Part shown: positions 58,633 to 64,000 of the stretch, piece by piece
How the letters are laid out: every line of letters begins with the position of its first letter
Numbering within the stretch: position 1 is the stretch's first letter
Source: Alkalimonas amylolytica
GTDB lineage: Bacteria > Pseudomonadota > Gammaproteobacteria > Enterobacterales > Alteromonadaceae
Direction of reading: 5' to 3'
NCBI RefSeq assembly: GCF_900107845.1
Contig: NZ_FNRM01000006.1
Coordinates: 1 to 64,000, forward strand
DNA length: 64,000 nt
Translations under genes and position numbers: made by a program
The notes under the pieces: generated by a model
What the model was told of the DNA's origin: nothing
The model's database searches: none
What the model saw: only the letters and a program-made list of their open reading frames with translations

Positions 58633-59699
58633 TACCACTCCGGAGAAAAAGCTTCTAAGCCAGCCAGGTTAAACTGATGACTGACAGGTTTTGGCTGACG
58701 AGGCGAAACGCCTGCGACCGCTTCGGCAATAGTGCGGATATGCTCTGGCGTAGTACCACAGCAACCACCAACAATATTAACAAAGCCTTGTCGTGCCCAA
58801 TCGGCAATTTCTGCTGCCATCTCTTCAGCACCTAAATCGTACTCACCAAATTCATTCGGCAAACCGGCGTTCGGATGTACCGAGACAAAAGCTTCAGAAA
58901 CCGTCGACAAAGCCTCAACATAAGGCCGAAGTAAATCCGGACCCAAGGCGCAATTCAGGCCAAAACAGACCGGTTTCACATGGGCCAGTGAATGGTAAAA
59001 GGCCTCTGTGGTCTGACCCGACAGGGTACGACCAGATGCATCGGTGATAGTGCCTGAAATCATCACTGGTAGTTCGAACCCCAGCTCATCAAACACCTCC
59101 AGTACCGCAAAAGCAGCGGCTTTGGCATTTAAAGTATCAAAGATGGTTTCAAGCATAATGATATCGGCCCCACCTTCAATCAAAGCATGGGTCGATTCTT
59201 TGTAGGCAGTGACCAGTTCATCGAAGGTGACATTGCGATAACCAGGGTCGTTCACATCGGGTGAAATCGATGCCGTGCGATTGGTCGGGCCTAGCACCCC
59301 AGCAACATAACGGGGCCGCTTCGGTGTTTGCTGAGTTATCTCATCACAGGCCTGACGTGCCAGTCTGGCGGCCTCCCGATTAATACGGGCTGATAATGCT
59401 TCCATCTGGTAATCGGCCATGGCGATGGTGGTGGCATTAAAGCTGTTGGTTTCAACAATATCAGCGCCGGCCAGCAGATACTGACGGTGAATAGCACAAA
59501 TAATGTCTGGCTGGCTTAGTACCAGCAAATCGTTGTTGCCTTTTACATCGCACGGCCAGTTTGCAAACTCGCTGCCGCGGTAATCGGCTTCTTGCAACTG
59601 ATGGGCCTGGATCATGGTACCCATAGCGCCATCCAGGATCAGGATGCGCTGCGCTAACACGGCACGCAGCTGCTCAGGGGTCAATCGTGCTTTGCTCAT
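58632..59699 (-). CDS. metH: Methionine synthase, homocysteine-binding subunit
   Basis: A 355-residue homocysteine S-methyltransferase domain. [11 protein letters not shown] opens the barrel; Cys250 (FGLNC) and Cys313-Cys314 ([10 protein letters not shown]) are the Zn ligands. It stops cleanly at the interdomain linker where MetH normally continues into the folate domain. It lies six bases after metA and overlaps the second metH gene by one base. Betaine- or S-methylmethionine-dependent MmuM was considered, but its sequence and immediate partner fit split MetH. Confidence 0.93.
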   Translation of the reverse strand: MSKARLTPEQLRAVLAQRILILDGAMGTMIQAHQLQEADYRGSEFANWPCDVKGNNDLLVLSQPDIICAIHRQYLLAGADIVETNSFNATTIAMADYQMEALSARINREAARLARQACDEITQQTPKRPRYVAGVLGPTNRTASISPDVNDPGYRNVTFDELVTAYKESTHALIEGGADIIMLETIFDTLNAKAAAFAVLEVFDELGFELPVMISGTITDASGRTLSGQTTEAFYHSLAHVKPVCFGLNCALGPDLLRPYVEALSTVSEAFVSVHPNAGLPNEFGEYDLGAEEMAAEIADWARQGFVNIVGGCCGTTPEHIRTIAEAVAGVSPRQPKPVSHQFNLAGLEAFSPEW

Positions 59700-59705
59700 G
59701 AAACC

Positions 59706-60629
59706 TCACTTCCGGCCAATGGCACCTAAATCAAAAGGTGTGGCCTGATAGACATAATAGTTTAACCAGTTGCTAAATAACAAAAAGGCATGGCTTTGCC
59801 ATAACTTTAAAGGGGGCTGACCGGGATCATCCTGCGGGAAATAATGCTCTGGGATCTTCGGGCTTAAACCAGCGGCTAGATCACGTTGATACTCATCCGC
59901 TAAGGTATTGACATCATACTCAGGATGGCCGGTGACAAAAACCCGGCTACCACTGCTGTTCTGCAGCAAATAAGGACCTGTTACATCGGATTCGGCCAGT
60001 ATATGCAAGTCATCGTGCTGAGAGAAGCGCTGCTTGGGGACCTGGGCATAGCGGGAATGCGGTACTTTAAATTCATCATCAAAACCACGTACCAAGGGAC
60101 ATAAAGGCTGTTTGAGGTGTTGAGCATAAACACCGGAGAGCTTGTCCCCACGAATTTCACGCTGCAAGCCATAGTAGTGATACAAAGCTGCGTGCGCCGC
60201 CCAGCACAAAAACAAGGTTGAAGTGACATGATTATCGGCCCAGCTGAGGATCCCTTCCAGCTGGTCCCAATAGGTCACATCTTCGTAATCAACCAGGCCG
60301 AGCGGCGCGCCAGTGATAATCAGCCCATCGTAATTTTGATCCGCGACCTGAGAAAAGTAACGGTAGAAGCAATTTAAATGGCTTTCCGGCGTGTGTTTAC
60401 TAACATGATCGTCTAAACGCAGCAGCTCCACATCCACCTGCAATGGCGAGTTGGCAAGCAGGCGCAGCAGCTGGATTTCGGTGGTAATTTTGTTGGGCAT
60501 CAGATTCAAAATGGCAATACGCTGCGGCCGTATATCCTGGCTGGCAGCCCGGCTTTCGGTCATGACAAACACATTTTCGGCTGACAAAGCGCCTACCGCA
60601 GGCAACTGATCGACAACTTTGATTGGCAT
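59706..60629 (-). CDS. metA: Homoserine O-succinyltransferase
   Basis: A 307-residue enzyme in the first committed step of methionine synthesis. Catalytic Cys142 is in TLFLCWAAHAALYHYYG; PQRIAILNLMPNKITTE and FVTGHPEYD match MetA. ATG at 60629 has GGAG close upstream and starts at MPIKVVDQLPA; an in-frame start at 60680 would run close to the operator. Some MetA proteins use acetyl-CoA, so acyl specificity is inferred. It leads metA-metH-metH. Confidence 0.95.
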   Translation of the reverse strand: MPIKVVDQLPAVGALSAENVFVMTESRAASQDIRPQRIAILNLMPNKITTEIQLLRLLANSPLQVDVELLRLDDHVSKHTPESHLNCFYRYFSQVADQNYDGLIITGAPLGLVDYEDVTYWDQLEGILSWADNHVTSTLFLCWAAHAALYHYYGLQREIRGDKLSGVYAQHLKQPLCPLVRGFDDEFKVPHSRYAQVPKQRFSQHDDLHILAESDVTGPYLLQNSSGSRVFVTGHPEYDVNTLADEYQRDLAAGLSPKIPEHYFPQDDPGQPPLKLWQSHAFLLFSNWLNYYVYQATPFDLGAIGRK

Positions 60630-60688
60630 AACGACTCCATACCCACTTAAAGCAATGGGTGCAGTGTGCGAAAAAACCAACAGAAAGT

Positions 60689-60712
60689 CAACTTCTAAAC
60701 GTATAGACGTCT
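60689..60712. promoter_or_regulatory. MetJ operator upstream of metA
   Basis: Three adjacent eight-base units are CAACTTCT, AAACGTAT and AGACGTCT. The third exactly matches the met-box consensus AGACGTCT; the others match five and six positions. Tandem met boxes are the known cooperative binding pattern of MetJ. The site is 60 bases upstream of the metA ATG. Confidence 0.85.
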
Positions 60713-60766
60713 AATCTAGAGGGGTGATTGCTTTATCGAACCGCATCCACAGCATTCTTCATCCAT

Positions 60767-60798
60767 AAAAAATGCCAGCTCGAAGGCTGGCATTTTTT
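60767..60798. terminator. Terminator of recA
   Basis: ATGCCAGC and GCTGGCAT form the core stem, flanked by A and T runs, with loop TCGAAG. On the minus strand it immediately follows recA; symmetry could make it bidirectional. Confidence 0.9.
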
Positions 60799-60812
60799 AG
60801 TGCAGTAATCAC

Positions 60813-61859
60813 TTACTCTTCTGCTGGCAACTCTTCTGTTATTTCTACTGCAGCTTTTTTCATTTTTTCTGGCTTTAACAGCAAACGACTGCGCAATTCG
60901 GCTTCAATTTCATTGGCAATAGCTGGGTTATCCAGCAGAAACTTCATCGCATTGGCTTTACCCTGCCCTACCTTGTTGCCCTGATAAGCGTACCAAGCCC
61001 CGGATTTATCCACCAGCTTTTCCTGCACACCCAGATCCAGCAGCTCACCCTGCTTATTAATGCCCTGACCATAGGTAATGATAAACTCAGCTTGCTTAAA
61101 GGGAGGCGCGACTTTGTTTTTCACCACTTTCACTCGGGTCTCGTTGCCGATGATTTCATCACCATCTTTCACCGAGCCAATGCGACGAATATCCAGCCGT
61201 ACTGAGGCGTAAAACTTCAGCGCATTACCACCTGTGGTGGTTTCCGGGTTGCCGAACATCACACCGATTTTCATCCGGATCTGGTTGATGAAGATACACA
61301 GGGTGTTCGACCGTTTGATGTTGGCAGTCAATTTCCGCAAAGCTTGGGACATCAAGCGCGCCTGCAACCCCATATGGCTGTCGCCCATATCGCCTTCAAT
61401 TTCAGCTTTTGGCGTTAAAGCCGCAACAGAGTCGACAATCACCACATCAACTGCAGCTGAACGTACCAGCATGTCGCAGATTTCCAACGCTTGCTCGCCG
61501 GTATCTGGTTGAGAAACTAGCAAGTTATCGACATCCACACCCAGCTTGGAGGCATAAATTGGATCCAAAGCGTGTTCCGCATCGATAAAAGCACAGGTTT
61601 TGCCAGCGCGCTGGGCTTCAGCAATAACCTGCAAAGTCAGCGTGGTTTTACCGGATGATTCAGGACCATAGATTTCGACAATACGTCCATAAGGCAAACC
61701 ACCGATGCCCAGCGCAATATCCAAACCCAGTGAGCCGGTGGAAACTGAGTCAATTTCCAGCGCTGTACTATCACCCAGGCGCATGATGGAACCTTTACCG
61801 AACTGGCGTTCAATTTGGCCTAAAGCGGCGGCCAGGGCTTTTTGTTTATTGTCGTCCAT
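60813..61859 (-). CDS. recA: Recombinase RecA
   Basis: A 348-residue ATP-dependent DNA strand-exchange protein. Walker A GPESSGKT is at 65-72; [15 protein letters not shown] and [19 protein letters not shown] are diagnostic core regions. The acidic C-terminal tail ends EELPAEE. It is regulated by a consensus SOS box just upstream and terminates in a strong hairpin. RecX is absent from the immediate downstream site. Confidence 0.98.
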   Translation of the reverse strand: MDDNKQKALAAALGQIERQFGKGSIMRLGDSTALEIDSVSTGSLGLDIALGIGGLPYGRIVEIYGPESSGKTTLTLQVIAEAQRAGKTCAFIDAEHALDPIYASKLGVDVDNLLVSQPDTGEQALEICDMLVRSAAVDVVIVDSVAALTPKAEIEGDMGDSHMGLQARLMSQALRKLTANIKRSNTLCIFINQIRMKIGVMFGNPETTTGGNALKFYASVRLDIRRIGSVKDGDEIIGNETRVKVVKNKVAPPFKQAEFIITYGQGINKQGELLDLGVQEKLVDKSGAWYAYQGNKVGQGKANAMKFLLDNPAIANEIEAELRSRLLLKPEKMKKAAVEITEELPAEE

Positions 61860-61893
61860 TGATGACTCCCAAAAAATATCAATCGGCTGAATG

Positions 61894-61909
61894 CTGTATG
61901 AGCATACAG
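61894..61909 (-). promoter_or_regulatory. LexA/SOS box upstream of recA
   Basis: CTGTATGAGCATACAG fits the gammaproteobacterial CTGT-N8-ACAG LexA operator exactly. It lies between recA and pncC, about 35 bases before the recA ATG. Confidence 0.92.
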
Positions 61910-61913
61910 TAGT

Positions 61914-62414
61914 TTAGTTTGGCGATGCTGTCAACAGCCGGATGCTCTGCTGCAACGCAAAATGAATGGCTTGTTGGCGGATCTCTGCCCGGTCGCCCGC
62001 AAAAAACGCTTGATTGCTGGTGCAAAGCCCGCACAACCAAAAAGCAAAGCAGACCGTACCGACTGGCTTGTGTTCCGATCCTCCTCCTGGCCCGGCAATG
62101 CCAGAAATGGCAATGGCCAAATCGGCTGCAGCCGCTTTGGCAGCACCTGCCGCCATTTCCTGCACCGTTTGCAGACTAACCGCGCCGTGCTGCAGCAGGG
62201 TTTGACCATCAACGGCTAATAATTGCTGTTTGGATTTGTTACTATAGGTGACAAAACTGCGATCCAGAAACGCAGAGCTACCGGCAACAGCGGTTAGGTT
62301 GTAAGCTAAACCACCGCCGGTACAGGATTCCGCCGCCGTCACCATCAGCTTTTGCTCGATCAATAACTGGCCCAACGTCTGAGCCAGTTGCAAGGTGTCA
62401 GTGGTGGTGCTCAT
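61914..62414 (-). CDS. pncC: Nicotinamide-nucleotide amidohydrolase, CinA C-terminal type
   Basis: A 166-residue single-domain enzyme likely to deamidate NMN to NaMN. VTAAESCTGGGLAYNLT contains the active-site ESCTGG; SGIAGPGGGSEHKPVGTV is also conserved. It lacks the N-terminal MoCF-like half of full CinA. It is upstream of recA on the minus strand and divergent from mutS, a common neighbourhood. The recA SOS box lies five bases beyond its stop. Confidence 0.94.
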   Translation of the reverse strand: MSTTTDTLQLAQTLGQLLIEQKLMVTAAESCTGGGLAYNLTAVAGSSAFLDRSFVTYSNKSKQQLLAVDGQTLLQHGAVSLQTVQEMAAGAAKAAAADLAIAISGIAGPGGGSEHKPVGTVCFAFWLCGLCTSNQAFFAGDRAEIRQQAIHFALQQSIRLLTASPN

Positions 62415-62446
62415 AGCAATCCAGATGCAAGGAATTTGACACCATT

Positions 62447-64000
62447 ATGCCGTCCACCACCGCCCTGGGGCAAGCTGCCAGTACCCATACCCCGATGATG
62501 CAACAATATCTGGGGTTAAAAGCCCAGCACCCGGATATTCTGCTGTTTTACCGCATGGGTGATTTTTACGAGCTATTTTATGACGATGCCAAAAAAGCTG
62601 CCCGGTTGTTGGATATTTCGCTGACCAAACGCGGCCAAAGTGGCGGCCAGCCTATTCCGATGGCTGGTGTGCCTTATCATGCGGTCGAATCCTACCTGGC
62701 TCGTTTGGTTCAGCTAGGTGAATCGGTAGCCATTTGTGAACAAATCGGTGATCCAGCCACCAGCAAAGGCCCGGTTGAACGCCAGGTGGTAAGGATTGTC
62801 ACCCCGGGTACAGTGACCGATGAGGCTTTGCTGCAAGAGCGGCGCGATACCCTATTGTGCAGTCTGGTGCAGCATAAAGACCATTTTGGTCTGGCCTGGC
62901 TCGATCTTAGCAGTGGCCGCTTTTTACTGCAGCAATTAAGCCATGAAAGTGATGTACAGGCTTTATTGCAACGATTGCAACCGGCTGAGCTGCTGTACAG
63001 CGAAGCGTTATCCTCCCAACACTTATTACCAACGCGCTGCAGCTGCCGGCGCCGCCCGGTGTGGGAGTTTGAAGCGGAAACCGCCCGGCGCTTATTGTGC
63101 CAGCAGTTTGGTACCAATGACTTATTGAGTTTTGGGGTGGAGGATGCGCCTGTTGGTTTGATGGCTGCCGGTTGCCTGATGCAATACGTCAAAGATACTC
63201 AGCGCAGCCAGTTGCCACATATCCGTGCCATCGCCAAAGAGCAAAGCGATGACTACATCGTGCTGGATGCGGCCACCAGGCGCAACCTGGAACTAACGCA
63301 AAATCTGGCTGGTGGCCGCGAACATACCCTGCTGGATGTATTGGATCAAACCCAGACCGCCATGGGTTCCCGTTTATTGCAGCGTTGGATCCATGCGCCA
63401 CTGCGCCAACAACAGCGCATAGAACAGCGCTTGCAGGCGGTCACTGAGCTGGCAGATGGCTATCCCGAGCTACAGCCGCAACTCAAGCAAATAGGGGATA
63501 TCGAGCGAGTCATCGCCCGCATTGCCTTACGTTCAGCCCGGCCTCGCGATTTTGCCCGGCTTCGGCAGGCGCTGCAGCAACTGCCGGAGTTGCGGCCTTT
63601 GGCCAGCAGCTGGCAAAGCCCTTTGCTCAGTGAGCTGGCCAACCACGCCCAACCGCTGCCAGAGTTGTGCGCTTTACTGCAGCGTGCCATTATTGACCAG
63701 CCACCAGTATTGATCCGGGATGGCGGCGTGATAGCACCGGGTTATCATGAGGAACTCGATCACTGGCGGGCGCTGGCGACCGGTGCCACCGATTACCTGC
63801 AACAACTTGAAAGCCGCGAAAAAGAGCGTACCGGCATCAGCTCGCTCAAGGTTGGTTTTAACCGGGTGCATGGCTACTATATTGAAATTGGCCGCGGCTC
63901 GGATCACAAAGTGCCGGCAGACTACATTCGCCGTCAGACTCTGAAAAACAACGAGCGTTTTATTATTCCGGAGCTGAAAGAATACGAAGACAAAGTACTG
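62447..64000 (+). CDS. mutS: DNA mismatch repair protein MutS (3' truncated by window)
   Basis: The first 518 codons of a normally ~850-residue mismatch-recognition ATPase. The predicted start gives MPSTTALGQ, then [27 protein letters not shown] contains the mismatch-reading Phe40-Tyr41-Glu42 equivalent. The connector and core are present; the sequence ends in the clamp region before the C-terminal ATPase. The frame is open to the last base, so the truncation is only the window edge. Confidence 0.97.
   Translation, partial: MPSTTALGQAASTHTPMMQQYLGLKAQHPDILLFYRMGDFYELFYDDAKKAARLLDISLTKRGQSGGQPIPMAGVPYHAVESYLARLVQLGESVAICEQIGDPATSKGPVERQVVRIVTPGTVTDEALLQERRDTLLCSLVQHKDHFGLAWLDLSSGRFLLQQLSHESDVQALLQRLQPAELLYSEALSSQHLLPTRCSCRRRPVWEFEAETARRLLCQQFGTNDLLSFGVEDAPVGLMAAGCLMQYVKDTQRSQLPHIRAIAKEQSDDYIVLDAATRRNLELTQNLAGGREHTLLDVLDQTQTAMGSRLLQRWIHAPLRQQQRIEQRLQAVTELADGYPELQPQLKQIGDIERVIARIALRSARPRDFARLRQALQQLPELRPLASSWQSPLLSELANHAQPLPELCALLQRAIIDQPPVLIRDGGVIAPGYHEELDHWRALATGATDYLQQLESREKERTGISSLKVGFNRVHGYYIEIGRGSDHKVPADYIRRQTLKNNERFIIPELKEYEDKVL

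Noticed and set aside
58632-58638. Sequencing error or pseudogene interpretation of metH
   Set aside because: The split coincides with the domain boundary, a TAATG overlap and a correctly spaced GGAG; conserved active residues occur in both proteins. Resequencing remains the decisive check.

Overview
The window is a chromosomal stretch of a free-living gammaproteobacterium, about half G+C, with gene orders typical of Alteromonadales-like bacteria. Examples are hemA-prfA-prmC divergent from lolB-ispE-prs, tyrS divergent from mepM-anmK, a Met-Leu-Gln-Gln tRNA cluster next to ubiF, recX-alaS-csrA, and recA-pncC divergent from mutS. The Na+-pumping oxaloacetate decarboxylase, large Oar-like TonB receptor and chitin-binding subtilase suggest a heterotrophic aquatic bacterium of the Rheinheimera/Alishewanella type. 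That assignment is inference from content, not a database match. No prophage, insertion sequence, integron or CRISPR array was seen.

Left edge (1-4.3 kb): the first ~310 bases are the leader of a leftward rRNA operon whose 16S gene lies outside the window. It has three tandem promoters and a perfect boxA. Next come a GNAT/C39-peptidase fusion and a divergent RLAN-type RimK-like ATP-grasp ligase, a predicted but uncharacterised peptide-modifying pair, and a tRNA-Leu.

3.4-13.5 kb is a nucleoside and nucleobase salvage region: udk-nupC-2OG oxygenase, an Oar-like TonB receptor, an EEP-family phosphoesterase, and deoB-deoD-gpt. Together they could take external nucleic-acid products through uptake, phosphorolysis and salvage.

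13.6-31.5 kb is mostly housekeeping: two tRNA-Phe genes, a hybrid histidine kinase, kdsA, a REC/HD-GYP regulator, prmC-prfA-hemA, lolB-ispE-prs, rplY-pth-ychF, four tRNAs, ubiF and the agmatine-to-putrescine genes aguB-aguA.

31.7-38.6 kb is more accessory: a secreted subtilase with duplicated PKD and chitin-binding modules, a transglutaminase-like TPR lipoprotein, a GIY-YIG protein, an AEC transporter, an MscS-type channel and two AT-richer genes of unknown function behind their own promoter.

38.6-64 kb holds tyrS, mepM, anmK, oadGAB, pqiABC, a Ser-Arg-Arg tRNA operon, csrA, alaS, recX, a membrane protein, two divergent orphan solute-binding proteins, a methionine operon (metA plus a two-gene MetH) behind a MetJ-type operator, recA with a consensus SOS box, pncC and the first 518 codons of mutS. 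RecA and recX, usually neighbours, are about 7 kb apart here with the methionine operon between them.
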